In this document: positions 1-8,382 of the stretch, in pieces
Layout: the number at the start of each line of letters is the position of its first letter
Numbering within the stretch: the stretch's first letter is position 1
Source: Desulfosediminicola flagellatus
GTDB lineage: Bacteria; Desulfobacterota; Desulfobulbia; Desulfobulbales; Desulfocapsaceae
Direction of reading: 5' to 3'
NCBI RefSeq assembly: GCF_005116655.2
Contig: NZ_CP050698.1
Location: forward strand, 4,628,001 to 4,692,000
Length of the DNA: 64,000 bases
The notes under the pieces: model-generated
The model's database searches: none
Told to the model about the DNA's origin: nothing
The model's input: only the letters and a program-made list of their open reading frames with translations
Program-made: the position numbers and the translations under genes

Positions 1-243
1 GCTCAGGTGGTCAAAGGACTCAAAAAAGACGGCGTCCTGTTACTTGAAGGGTACACACCTGCCCAGCTTAAGAACAACACCGGTGGTCCGCCTAGTAAAG
101 AACTGTTGTTGACTCTTGAAATACTGAAAAATGATTTCGCCTCACTCAACATCCTCCATGCTATCGAACTTGAACGGGATATCATAGAAGGACGACTGCA
201 CACCGGGCCTGGAGCGGTGGTTCAGCTTATTGCGACAAAATAA
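1..243 (+). CDS. SAM-dependent methyltransferase, C-terminal part (cut by window edge)
   Basis: The reading frame is open from the first base, so the gene begins upstream of the window and only about 80 C-terminal residues are visible. The fragment has the late strand of a class I methyltransferase fold (LKKDGVLLLEGY) and ends with a RDIIEGRLHTG...VVQLIATK tail that I recognise from TehB-like methyltransferases. The SAM-binding glycine motif lies outside the window, so the substrate cannot be inferred. It is followed in the same direction by a glycan-type gene set, but a 295 bp gap with a possible terminator separates them, so co-transcription is uncertain. Confidence 0.7.
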   Translation, partial: AQVVKGLKKDGVLLLEGYTPAQLKNNTGGPPSKELLLTLEILKNDFASLNILHAIELERDIIEGRLHTGPGAVVQLIATK

Positions 244-352
244 TCGATCATTAGAAATTGGTTATGCACTGATTAAATCTCGTCTCATCATTAGCTGCCA
301 CCTGCGCGTGAGTTAATCAGTATGTCAGGAAACCTTTGGAAAATACTTGACA

Positions 353-400
353 GACTCCACCCTATTGACTAAAAAATTCACTGTCAGGAGTCCTTTTTTT
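353..400 (+). terminator. Possible weak rho-independent terminator
   Basis: GACTCC (353-358) can pair with GGAGTC (387-392), and a run of seven T follows. The 28-base loop is long and an alternative pairing (tgacag/ctgtca) competes, so this is a weak call. Nothing else is recognisable in 244-538 apart from a GAGG about 22 bases before the next gene. Confidence 0.3.
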
Positions 401-538
401 CTCATGTTTTCGCATAATCGTATTTACCTGTTCAGAAAGGCAACCCAACGAATGCAGTCCTGTTAACAATCAGGATCTATTTTGCACCCGGTTCATCTTT
501 TCTGACAACCATGAGGTTTTATTTTTTTTAAATTTTTC

Positions 539-1369
539 ATGTCAGAATTAACATCATCCTCTACGGATATTCTTGCAGTAGACAGCCACGTTCACCTCTA
601 CAACTGGGTGAATCTTGTTCCCATGCTTGATGAAGCACTTTCATCATTTAAAAAAGCGGTGCAAGAAAAAAAAGAAGGGCAACCATTTTACGGTGTGCTT
701 GTTCTCACAGAACCCAGGGACCGCGATACCTTTCCTAAACTGAGAGCTCAGCTTCAAACAGAGCAATCGTGTCGCCTCAGCAGTGACTGGACTCTTGAAA
801 AAACCGGAGAATCAGTTTCACTTGCAGCAGTTCACGCAAATGGAGCAACACTCTTTCTCATTTCCGGACAGCAGGTGATTACCCGTGAGTCGCTCGAAGT
901 ACTATCAATTGCAACAGAACAATCAATCCCGGATAAAATGAGTCTTGAAGAAACCATTTCCAGGATTCGCGACATAGACGGATACCCTGTGCTGCCCTGG
1001 GCTGTAGGAAAATGGCTGTTTGCGCGAGGGAAACACATCACCCGACTTATCAAGGCAAACCATGGCAAACCGCTTGCATTAGGCGATAACGGTGGAAGAC
1101 CCACATTCTGGAGTTCAGTAAGCCATTTCGACGCTGCTAAGCTTTACGATTTACCTATTCTAAACGGTACTGACCCACTACCAGCAAAGAGCACTAAGCG
1201 TATGGCAGGAAGTTACGGAACTATTATTTGCTATGCTTTTGACACAACCAGACCTGCCGCTTCACTGCTGGCAGCACTCAATGACAAATCCTGTGAGCGA
1301 ATCGGATATGGCGAATTAGAGGCACCTGCTGCCTTTGTTATCGATCAGATTTCCCTGAGACTCCCCTGA
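539..1369 (+). CDS. Putative amidohydrolase-like metal-dependent hydrolase
   Basis: A 276-residue soluble protein with no signal peptide. Residues about 15-19 read DSHVHLY, the HxH metal-ligand motif that follows the first strand of amidohydrolase/TIM-barrel hydrolases. A late NGTDPLP segment (about residue 215) resembles the conserved aspartate at the end of strand 8 in that superfamily. The middle of the protein is not recognisable, so the substrate is unknown. The gene starts a run of closely spaced plus-strand genes (22 bases before the glycerol-3-phosphate dehydrogenase), which suggests a role in the same glycan or lipid pathway. A PHP-type hydrolase is an alternative. The nearest purine-rich stretch is about 22 bases upstream, so the start is not strongly supported. 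Confidence 0.55.
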   Translation: MSELTSSSTDILAVDSHVHLYNWVNLVPMLDEALSSFKKAVQEKKEGQPFYGVLVLTEPRDRDTFPKLRAQLQTEQSCRLSSDWTLEKTGESVSLAAVHANGATLFLISGQQVITRESLEVLSIATEQSIPDKMSLEETISRIRDIDGYPVLPWAVGKWLFARGKHITRLIKANHGKPLALGDNGGRPTFWSSVSHFDAAKLYDLPILNGTDPLPAKSTKRMAGSYGTIICYAFDTTRPAASLLAALNDKSCERIGYGELEAPAAFVIDQISLRLP

Positions 1370-1391
1370 GAATAGAAGGACATCAATAACT

Positions 1392-3053
1392 ATGCAACGA
1401 GACACCCACTATCTTGCTGAGAATAGTTTTGAAGCCATTGTTATCGGAGGTGGCATTCATGGGGCTACGGTTTTTTATCAATTGGCAGCCGCTGGGCTGA
1501 AAGTCTGCCTTGTTGAAAAAGATGATTTCGGAGCTGGTACTTCTGCAAACAGCCTTAAAATCCTGCATGGCGGCCTTCGCTATCTTCAACACCTCAATAT
1601 CAAGCGTATGCGCGAATCAATAAACTCCCGCAAATACTATATGGAGATGGCTCCCCACCTGATTACGCCACTTCCCTGCGTCATTCCTACCTTCGGTCTC
1701 GGCATGAAGGGGAAACCGATAATGGCTGTGGCCATGAAACTTTTCGACTTGATCGGTTGGGACCGTAATAAAAACAGCCCTGCAGATAACAAGGTCGGGC
1801 GCGGACGCCTGCTCAGCAAAAAACAATGTCTTAAAATCGGACCAGGACTCAACCCCGAAGGGCTGACCGGCGGTGCCCTCTGGTACGACGATTTGATCAC
1901 CAACACTGAACGAATGGCACTCTCATTTATCAAGGCTGGTGTCCATTGCGGTGGCATTGCTGCTAACTATGTTCGTGTTCGCAAGCTCTCGCGCATAAAA
2001 AATACAATTAACGGCGCAGAAGTTACAGACTGTATAAGTGGTAGAGCCTTTATAATAAAGGCTGATCTTGTCATCAACGCCGCCGGCCCCTGGATTGATG
2101 AAATCCGCAAGGAATCACATCAGGCAAGCACCACCGAAGATCTTGCAAAAGCAGTGAATATTGTAATTAATAAGCCAATTTTCCGTGGCCACGGATTTGG
2201 TCTTGAAGGAACAGAAGAGTTCACCGACAAAGATGCTAAACTCAAGCGGTCCAAGCGGCTGTTCTTTTTCGTTCCGTGGAAAAATAATACGATTATAGGA
2301 ACAACATACACCTATTACGATGGTAAGCGCGATGATCTCCATGTTGGTGAAGAAGCTATTAATGAGATCTTGAATGAGGTAAATGCAATCTACCCGTGCG
2401 CTGCACTCAACTCTAAAGATGTTGTCTTTTCTCATGCGGGCCTGATGCCTGCCCATAAGCCGGACAAAGCACCTCGAAACGGCACACCACAACTCGTTAA
2501 GCACTCAAGAGTAATCGATCATGCTGATCTCGAAGGGTTGCAGGGGCTGCTTACAATTGAGGGTGTAAAATACACGACAGCACCGGCAATCGCCAGGCAA
2601 GTGGAAAAGCTACTCAGAAAGAAAAAAGTCATTAAAAACGGCAACACACCTCACTATTCATTCGCGCCCACACCTGACACAGAAAAAGATCAAGGACGTT
2701 TTGCGGGTTTCCAACGCAGATATCCGCATATAGAGCAAAATTATGGCAATGATTCCCGATCAGTCTATTCCATCATTGCCCAGGAAGGCGGCGCTGGGAA
2801 TTTTATCCCTTCAAAACAACCGCTTACTAAAGCTGAGATTATCTACTCAGTGCGCGAGGAGATGGCTGTAAAAATGTCCGATGTTGTATTGCGCAGAACT
2901 GAATGCGGCACTTCGGGCTGCCCCCCTGAAGCCGGGCTCAGGCAGATTGCCGAAATCATGGCAAACGAATTAAACTGGGATGAAGAAAACATCGAAAAAG
3001 AAATCGATCAGGTCCTCTTCCATTACAGAAACAGGCTGAATATAGAATTATGA
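1392..3053 (+). CDS. FAD-dependent glycerol-3-phosphate dehydrogenase family protein
   Basis: A 553-residue protein with an N-terminal Rossmann FAD motif (VIGGGIHGA, about residues 16-24), then LVEKDDFGAGTSANS and KILHGGLRYLQ, which are characteristic of the GlpD/GlpA family. These enzymes oxidise glycerol-3-phosphate to dihydroxyacetone phosphate and pass electrons to the quinone pool at the inner membrane. The C-terminal extension with CGTSGCPPEAGL matches the family's C-terminal domain. No glpB, glpC, glpF or glpK lies nearby. It sits between an amidohydrolase-like gene and a glycosyltransferase whose ATG overlaps its stop by 4 bases. It may therefore act on a glycerol-phosphate moiety of a surface polymer rather than in glycerol catabolism, which is an inference from context. 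Confidence 0.85.
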   Translation: MQRDTHYLAENSFEAIVIGGGIHGATVFYQLAAAGLKVCLVEKDDFGAGTSANSLKILHGGLRYLQHLNIKRMRESINSRKYYMEMAPHLITPLPCVIPTFGLGMKGKPIMAVAMKLFDLIGWDRNKNSPADNKVGRGRLLSKKQCLKIGPGLNPEGLTGGALWYDDLITNTERMALSFIKAGVHCGGIAANYVRVRKLSRIKNTINGAEVTDCISGRAFIIKADLVINAAGPWIDEIRKESHQASTTEDLAKAVNIVINKPIFRGHGFGLEGTEEFTDKDAKLKRSKRLFFFVPWKNNTIIGTTYTYYDGKRDDLHVGEEAINEILNEVNAIYPCAALNSKDVVFSHAGLMPAHKPDKAPRNGTPQLVKHSRVIDHADLEGLQGLLTIEGVKYTTAPAIARQVEKLLRKKKVIKNGNTPHYSFAPTPDTEKDQGRFAGFQRRYPHIEQNYGNDSRSVYSIIAQEGGAGNFIPSKQPLTKAEIIYSVREEMAVKMSDVVLRRTECGTSGCPPEAGLRQIAEIMANELNWDEENIEKEIDQVLFHYRNRLNIEL

Positions 3054-4222
3054 AAATACTGGTTCTTGCACCCCATCCGTTTTTTCAGGATCGCGGGACA
3101 CCTATAGCTCTGAAGATGCTGCTGGAAACATTGTCAGTTGAAGGGCACGAGTTAACGGTTATGGTATATCCGGAAGGTGAGAATATCTCTATTCCGGGCT
3201 GCAGATTTTTGCGGGTCAAACGACCTCCTTTGGTTAAAAACATTAAGCCTGGGTTTTCGTTAAAGAAAATCGCCTGCGATATTGTCATGTTTCAGATGGC
3301 GGGACGGCTACTTAAACATGAGCGGTTCGATCTTATCCATGCTGGCGAAGAGGCCGTTTTTCTTGCTCGATATTTCAGCAAAAAAATGAACATCCCGTAT
3401 GTCTATGATATGGATTCTTCTTTGCCGCAGCAGCTCTGCGAAAAGATGGGATTTCTGTCCCCGCTCCTCTCATTCTTTCAAAAATTTGAAAAAAATGCTG
3501 TAACTGACAGCACCGGCGTCCTTGCTGTTTGCAAACATCTGGAAAAGCTTGCCCGCTCATACGATGGCAGCAAACTCATTCAGCGACTTGAAGATGTAAC
3601 GCTTCTTTCTTCCGACATCCCTGAAGAAAAACGCAAAAAGACCAAACTCGGTTTAAAGAGAAATACCATTCACATCATGTATGTAGGTAACCTGGAAAGT
3701 TATCAGGGTATTGATCTGCTGCTTGAATCTTTTTCGCTAAGCTACCTCGAAAAAGAAGAGACCAGACTTGTTATCATCGGTGGTGCCAAATCGGATATTG
3801 CAAAATATAAGCGGAAGGCCAAAGATCTGGGTATAGCTGACGGGGTCATTTTCACAGGGCCCAAACCTGTAGAAGATCTGAACTGTTATCTTGCCCAGGC
3901 GGATATCCTCGTCTCTCCGAGGACCAAAGGCTACAACACCCCGATGAAAATTTACTCGTATATGGACTCAGGCAAGCCGGTGCTCGCCACACGCCTCGAA
4001 ACGCATACTCAGGTACTCGACAATTCAACAGCCATGCTGGTGGATGCTGTCGATACAGAAATGGCTGCAGGCATTACCCGACTGGTTCGAGACGCAGAAC
4101 TTCGCAATGAACTGGCCGCCAATGCCAGACAGCGTGTTGCAGAAGAGTACAATCGAGAGGCTTTTAACTTGAAGTTGATATCGTTTTATAAACGGGTTGA
4201 GCAGGAGATTGCACCTAAGTAG
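3050..4222 (+). CDS. Glycosyltransferase family 4
   Basis: A 390-residue cytosolic or membrane-associated GT-B glycosyltransferase. The N-terminal acceptor domain opens with MKILVLAPHPFFQDRGTP, the usual GT4 start with a loop after the first strand. The C-terminal donor domain contains MYVGNLESYQGIDLL (about 205-220), a family 4 landmark, and a late KIYSYMDSGKPVLAT helix where the EX7E-type nucleotide-sugar site lies. The ATG overlaps the stop of the preceding dehydrogenase gene (ATGA), indicating translational coupling. Donor and acceptor sugars cannot be predicted. Confidence 0.85.
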   Translation: MKILVLAPHPFFQDRGTPIALKMLLETLSVEGHELTVMVYPEGENISIPGCRFLRVKRPPLVKNIKPGFSLKKIACDIVMFQMAGRLLKHERFDLIHAGEEAVFLARYFSKKMNIPYVYDMDSSLPQQLCEKMGFLSPLLSFFQKFEKNAVTDSTGVLAVCKHLEKLARSYDGSKLIQRLEDVTLLSSDIPEEKRKKTKLGLKRNTIHIMYVGNLESYQGIDLLLESFSLSYLEKEETRLVIIGGAKSDIAKYKRKAKDLGIADGVIFTGPKPVEDLNCYLAQADILVSPRTKGYNTPMKIYSYMDSGKPVLATRLETHTQVLDNSTAMLVDAVDTEMAAGITRLVRDAELRNELAANARQRVAEEYNREAFNLKLISFYKRVEQEIAPK

Positions 4223-4281
4223 TTTTGTCCGGAAACGGCCTCTTTACTCTATTATTGTGTTTATGAGATTTTTTATCCTTC

Positions 4282-4443
4282 CCAGGAGGCTGCCCGAGAA
4301 TAGGAATAGGGGCTAAAATTGAGACATTTGCAAAAAAGCGTAGCCATATATTTGATATCGGAGTCTTCGCTTACCTGCAGCATTGTTTTTTTCGCAAATA
4401 ACGAAGAGTTTGGGCAAAAGGCCATTGTCGGACAGCCTCCTGG
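4282..4443. repeat. MITE-like element, copy 1 (about 162 bp, imperfect terminal inverted repeats)
   Basis: The left end CCAGGAGGCTGCCCGAGAAT (from 4282) and the right end ATTGTCGGACAGCCTCCTGG (to 4443) are inverted repeats with only two mismatches over 20 bases. There is no coding capacity. The interior shares aligned words with a second element at 7065-7238: an AAAAT(T/C)GAGA block, CAAAAA, AGCCAT(A/G), ATTTGATAT and CGAAGAGTTTG. Both copies are therefore relatives of one mobile sequence. I see no transposase that could mobilise them in this window. The element lies between the glycosyltransferase and the SDR gene and so interrupts the glycan gene run. Confidence 0.75.
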
Positions 4444-4507
4444 GGTTACTATCTACAACCTAGCCATCGAGCAATATCCGAACGAGCGACAATAGAATGG
4501 AGAACCA

Positions 4508-5488
4508 ATGAAAGTACTGGTTACAGGTGCAAGTGGTTTTACTGGAAGTGTGCTGGCGGAAAAACTCCTCGAACAGGGACACGAAGTTCGTGCCTTTGTT
4601 CGTAATAAATCCAAAATGAAGTCCCCCAACGCACACCGTATGGAAGTGATTGAAAGTGATATCACTGACACCGAGGCAATGAAACGCGCCGTTGAGGGCA
4701 TAGAAATAGTTTATCATATAGCGGCCCTCTTCCGTCAGGCCGGTGTGCCGGATCAGGTCTACTGGGACGTTAATGTTACAGCTACGGAGAATCTGTTAAA
4801 GCTCTCTCATGAAGCCGGCGTGAAGCGATTTGTCCATTGTTCGACCGTTGGTGTACATGGGCATATAGAAAACCCGCCTGCTGACGAAAATTACAGATTT
4901 TCGCCTGGTGATATCTACCAGATTACCAAACTGGCTGGTGAGCAGAAGGCTTTGGACTATTATAAAGAGACCGGTTTTCCAGTATCCGTTGTTCGTCCTG
5001 GCCCGATCTATGGTGTTGGTGATCTTCGGTTACTCAAACTCTTTAAACTTGCCGCCAAATCCGTAACACCGATTCTTGGTGATGGTAACATCTTTTTCAA
5101 TATGGTGTATGTCGAAGACCTTGCTGATATCTTTATTCTTGCCTCGCAAAAAGAAGAAGCCATAGGCCAGGTCTTTCTCGGTGCCGGGCCTGAGAATATG
5201 CGGCTCAATGATATAGTCGATACTATTGCCGGGATTCTCAACAAACCAAAGCGTAAAATTCACTTGCCGGCGGCACCTTTCCAACTTGCTGGAGATCTGT
5301 GCGAAAAGGTATGCATACCACTGGGTATCGAGCCACCAATATATCGCAGAAGAGTCGATTTCTTCACCAAAAGTCGTTCATTTACCATTGAAAAATCACG
5401 CCGTCTACTTGGCTACGATCCTAAATTCAACTACGCGCGAGGCCTCGCCGTAACCGCTGAATGGTACAAGGAACAACATCTGCTTTAA
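4508..5488 (+). CDS. NAD-dependent epimerase/dehydratase (extended SDR)
   Basis: A 326-residue extended short-chain dehydrogenase. It has the N-terminal NAD(P) motif TGASGFTG (about residues 6-13), a CSTVGVHG region with the catalytic Ser/Thr (about 117), and YQITK (about 139-143) providing the Tyr and Lys. It resembles HpnA/dihydroflavonol-reductase-like and sterol-dehydrogenase-like members more than GalE, and the substrate is uncertain. A purine-rich AATGGAGAACC precedes the ATG. The neighbours (a GT4 upstream across the MITE and a pyruvyl transferase downstream) suggest nucleotide-sugar or glycolipid modification. Confidence 0.85.
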   Translation: MKVLVTGASGFTGSVLAEKLLEQGHEVRAFVRNKSKMKSPNAHRMEVIESDITDTEAMKRAVEGIEIVYHIAALFRQAGVPDQVYWDVNVTATENLLKLSHEAGVKRFVHCSTVGVHGHIENPPADENYRFSPGDIYQITKLAGEQKALDYYKETGFPVSVVRPGPIYGVGDLRLLKLFKLAAKSVTPILGDGNIFFNMVYVEDLADIFILASQKEEAIGQVFLGAGPENMRLNDIVDTIAGILNKPKRKIHLPAAPFQLAGDLCEKVCIPLGIEPPIYRRRVDFFTKSRSFTIEKSRRLLGYDPKFNYARGLAVTAEWYKEQHLL

Positions 5489-5635
5489 GTTTTACCCCGA
5501 CAAAAGGGATACGTGACTTAGGGGCAATTCCAGCCGATATACTTTCCGTTTTTTTCGGTATGGTGAGACAGGTTTTCTGAAGTAAAGCACTCAATAGAAG
5601 GACGCTTTTTACTACTTTTACAGGAAGGATTTTTC

Positions 5636-6808
5636 ATGAAGAAAGTCACGCTTATTGGTAGTTTTTCCGGGCGTAATGCCGGTGATATCGCCATATTGGC
5701 AAACATTCTCGATGATTTTGCAGAGGTTCGCTCAGATATTCAGTTTCTTATTCCAACGTTAAAACCGAGTTTTGTCAGAGATCATTACGGCCACCATAAC
5801 GTCAAGCCGATGGGTATGATGCCATGGCATCTCTCGCTTAAAGCACTGGGGCTTGCCACCTATCGCTCTATGACGAATACTGACATGGTGTTAATTACCG
5901 ATAATGCACTGTTTGATCGTAAACTCTACAACCCCCTGGTCAATACCATGTTCAGCGTTGGCTTGATGGCACCGCTCTGTAAGAAACGCAATATCCCTAT
6001 AGTTTTTTACAATGCCAGCGTAGGCCCGATCGACACTCCAAAAGGTGCTGAGATACTGCAGACTATCCTTGATGCCTCCAAGCTTGTGACCCTGCGCGAC
6101 AAAAAAACTCAGGAGATTTTTGAAGAACTTAATCTCAAATCGCCTGAAATTCACCTACTGGCAGATGCAGCGATTAACACCAAACCTTCACCGGATTCAC
6201 GGCTTGAACAAATTATCCGTGATGAAGATCTTTTCCCTAACGGGGATGCGGGAACTATCAGTTTTAACGTTAACGCCTATATCGATAACTGGAGCAATAC
6301 CGGCAAGCTGACGCGAGAGCAGTTTTGCCAGATAATTGCAGCCTCCATAGATAAAGTCATTGATGATCTCGATGTGAATGTTCTGCTGACAGTAACCCAG
6401 GTAATGGATATCACAATTACCAATGAGGTAAAACAGTTCATCCGCAATCAGGATAAAATACGAATAATCACCAACGAGAAATATACCTGTAATGATATCG
6501 TAGGAATCCTCGATAAAGTTGATACACATATCGGCTTAAGAACTCATTCGCTCATATTCTGCGCAGCAATCAACACCCCAATGATTTCGATAAACTCCTA
6601 CCCCAAAAATGCCGGTTTTATGCGAAGTATCGCTCAGGATGATTGGATGATTGAGTTTGAAGATGTCAATGTCGAGCATATAGCAGGCATGGTGAGTAAA
6701 AGCTGGCACGAAAGAGAGCAGCGGAAAAGTGAACTCATCCCGATAACGGCAATTGAGAAGAAAAAAGCTAAACAAGCCGTTCAGCTCGTGAGCGATTTGC
6801 TGGGATAG
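5636..6808 (+). CDS. Polysaccharide pyruvyl transferase family protein
   Basis: A 390-residue protein with the family's opening GSFSGRNAGDIAIL (about residues 8-21), a mid-region NASVGPI and RDKKTQEIF, and a late GLRTHSLIFCAA (about 300). In CsaB and related enzymes the H of such an LRxHSLIFA-type motif is catalytic, and the family transfers pyruvate from PEP to make ketal-pyruvylated sugars. AGGAAGG precedes the ATG at a normal distance. It is the last gene of the glycan cluster. Negatively charged pyruvylated surface glycans anchor S-layers in other bacteria, but no S-layer protein is visible here. The family could also do a different PEP or methyl transfer, so the chemistry is not settled. 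Confidence 0.8.
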   Translation: MKKVTLIGSFSGRNAGDIAILANILDDFAEVRSDIQFLIPTLKPSFVRDHYGHHNVKPMGMMPWHLSLKALGLATYRSMTNTDMVLITDNALFDRKLYNPLVNTMFSVGLMAPLCKKRNIPIVFYNASVGPIDTPKGAEILQTILDASKLVTLRDKKTQEIFEELNLKSPEIHLLADAAINTKPSPDSRLEQIIRDEDLFPNGDAGTISFNVNAYIDNWSNTGKLTREQFCQIIAASIDKVIDDLDVNVLLTVTQVMDITITNEVKQFIRNQDKIRIITNEKYTCNDIVGILDKVDTHIGLRTHSLIFCAAINTPMISINSYPKNAGFMRSIAQDDWMIEFEDVNVEHIAGMVSKSWHEREQRKSELIPITAIEKKKAKQAVQLVSDLLG

Positions 6809-7064
6809 AATACAGTAAAGGAATTTTCTAAAGCATGTACTGACAAGATTTTAATAGAGGTCAATTGTATATATTGAAACCTTGTCAGTATAAAAAGAAG
6901 CAGAATAATGAGGTTCATCAAGGTATTGAGTGGTTCCATTCTTTGGCTATGAGGCTTTCCGACAAAGTAACGATATCGGAAAACCTTAGTAAAAGACACA
7001 TAGATGCGACTGGCCATAAGCATATTTCTTGCCCTTCTCCTTTCATATCACATCTTACAACTTA

Positions 7065-7238
7065 CCTGGGAGGCTGTCCGGGAATAAAGGTTTTGGTCAA
7101 AATCGAGATATTTTCAAAAACTAATCACAGCCATGCATTTGATATTGCGAGCATTATCTCTTGTAGATTCCGAAGAGTTTGACAGGTAAGCAAACAAAGC
7201 GAGACTCTGCAGAAAGCCATTCTCGGACACCCTCCTAG
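7065..7238. repeat. MITE-like element, copy 2 (about 174 bp)
   Basis: The left end CTGGGAGGCTGTCCGGGAAT and the right end ATTCTCGGACACCCTCCTAG form a terminal inverted repeat with a few mismatches. The interior is related to copy 1 at 4282-4443. The short open frames in 6865-7182 run across it and have no coding features, so I treat them as non-coding. Confidence 0.7.
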
Positions 7239-7289
7239 ACATAATGACTATCGGACAATGACCTTTGTTCAAGTTCACAATCGATATAT

Positions 7290-7320
7290 TTCTTCCCCCT
7301 ATTCTCGGGCAGCCCTCTAG
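7290..7320. repeat. Third terminal-repeat end of the same MITE family
   Basis: CCCCTATTCTCGGGCAGCC near 7297-7313 is the reverse complement of the outer end of copy 1 (GGCTGCCCGAGAATAGG). It lies about 55 bases beyond the right end of copy 2 with no matching left end of its own. It is either a deleted third copy or the true right end of a longer ancestral element. The rest of 6809-7552 holds no gene that I can support. Confidence 0.6.
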
Positions 7321-7515
7321 TTGAACTCAAATAACTCATTATAGAGCCACACCAATTCCAATTGTCCTCCATGGGTTTGAGATTGACTCGTTGAGGCTTG
7401 CCGATTAAATTCACGCTATCTATTTCGAATCAGCGCACAAAAAACAGTGATTACGCACACAACCACTTACAATCACTAATTTTTAAGTAACAAACACTTC
7501 CCCAAGAACTCCCCT

Positions 7516-7537
7516 GCACCTATGTGGTGCTTTTTTT
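7516..7537 (+). terminator. Terminator-like hairpin directly upstream of the 7553 gene
   Basis: GCACC (7516-7520) and GGTGC (7526-7530) pair around a five-base loop, followed by seven T. The T-run ends only 15 bases before the next ATG, and the AAGGAAAA ribosome-binding site lies between. It could end a transcript from upstream or act as a short attenuator of the 7553 gene. The stem is short, so termination efficiency may be low. Confidence 0.5.
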
Positions 7538-7552
7538 ACACAAGGAAAACGA

Positions 7553-8230
7553 ATGACTGCGTCAAAATTTTCATTTAACAAAATCATTTCAACCGTCGGC
7601 TTCTTCATGCTTATTCTCCTGCTCTATGTATCTGTTTTGGGAGAAAACGATAAATCCAAATCAGTTGTCGATAACCTTATAACCAATATCAAAGAAAATA
7701 ATTATGCTCTCGCAGAGCGGACGTATGCGACTGACTCCTCAAGAAAATTTACGACCCTGGATGAATCCATGAAATTCCATTTCATCCTGGAACTCAGTTT
7801 GCTCCAGCATTTTGGCTTAACAGATTCAAACGATTATCAGGTAAAAATAACCAGAGACAACATGTGGCTTCCATTTTTGGGTAGTGATAGGATTGATTTG
7901 AGTGTTGCACTCGTTTCAAACGACGCGAACTTCCCCCTTCCTACGTTTAAAAGTCCTGAACCTTTAGCAGCCTTTGTGAGCGTGAAAAGAGAAAATGGCA
8001 TGTGGAAGATAGCAGATTTAAACATTGAGAATTCTGAGATAAAGGACGTTTTTAATACTATCCAATCCACTCTACTGATTGACAAATATATTCAGCTGAG
8101 TAACAACAAAATAGTAATAAATCAGGCGCAGATAGACACAGATACAATAACTCCATTAGAGCGCAAACTTATTATCCACAGCCTGGAAACTGCTCTCGAA
8201 ACTCTTCGAAAGGTTAGCCTGTTACAATAA
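7553..8230 (+). CDS. Uncharacterised membrane-anchored protein
   Basis: A 225-residue protein that I do not recognise. Residues about 10-30 (IISTVGFFMLILLLYVSVLG) form one hydrophobic segment after a short lysine-containing N-terminus, so it is probably anchored in the inner membrane with a periplasmic domain or exported with an uncleaved signal. The rest is mixed alpha/beta, with a VKRENGMWKIADL stretch reminiscent of NTF2-like or lumazine-binding folds; that is only a resemblance. There are no cysteines and no catalytic motif. AAGGAAAA precedes the ATG. It is a single gene preceded by a terminator-like hairpin. Confidence 0.65.
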   Translation: MTASKFSFNKIISTVGFFMLILLLYVSVLGENDKSKSVVDNLITNIKENNYALAERTYATDSSRKFTTLDESMKFHFILELSLLQHFGLTDSNDYQVKITRDNMWLPFLGSDRIDLSVALVSNDANFPLPTFKSPEPLAAFVSVKRENGMWKIADLNIENSEIKDVFNTIQSTLLIDKYIQLSNNKIVINQAQIDTDTITPLERKLIIHSLETALETLRKVSLLQ

Positions 8231-8321
8231 CAGTCGTTGTTTCTCAAGAAAATACAACATCTAACGAAATAGCTACAATATGAGTATTTTATAAATACGA
8301 TAATGAGAAATGCGGTTTAAT

Positions 8322-8350
8322 GGTGCAGGGCATGCTATATACCCTGCGCC
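8322..8350. promoter_or_regulatory. Inverted repeat upstream of the MBL hydrolase
   Basis: GGTGCAGGG (8322-8330) and CCCTGCGCC (8342-8350) form a nine-base stem with one G-T pair and an 11-base loop. No T-run follows, so it is not a canonical terminator. It lies 32 bases before the ATG at 8383 and could be an operator or a leader hairpin. Confidence 0.4.
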
Positions 8351-8382
8351 AACTACTCGTTTAAAAAAAAGGATATTTCAAA

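Noticed and set aside
6865-7182. 105-residue plus-strand ORF
   Set aside because: It runs across MITE copy 2, has no ribosome-binding site and no protein-like pattern.
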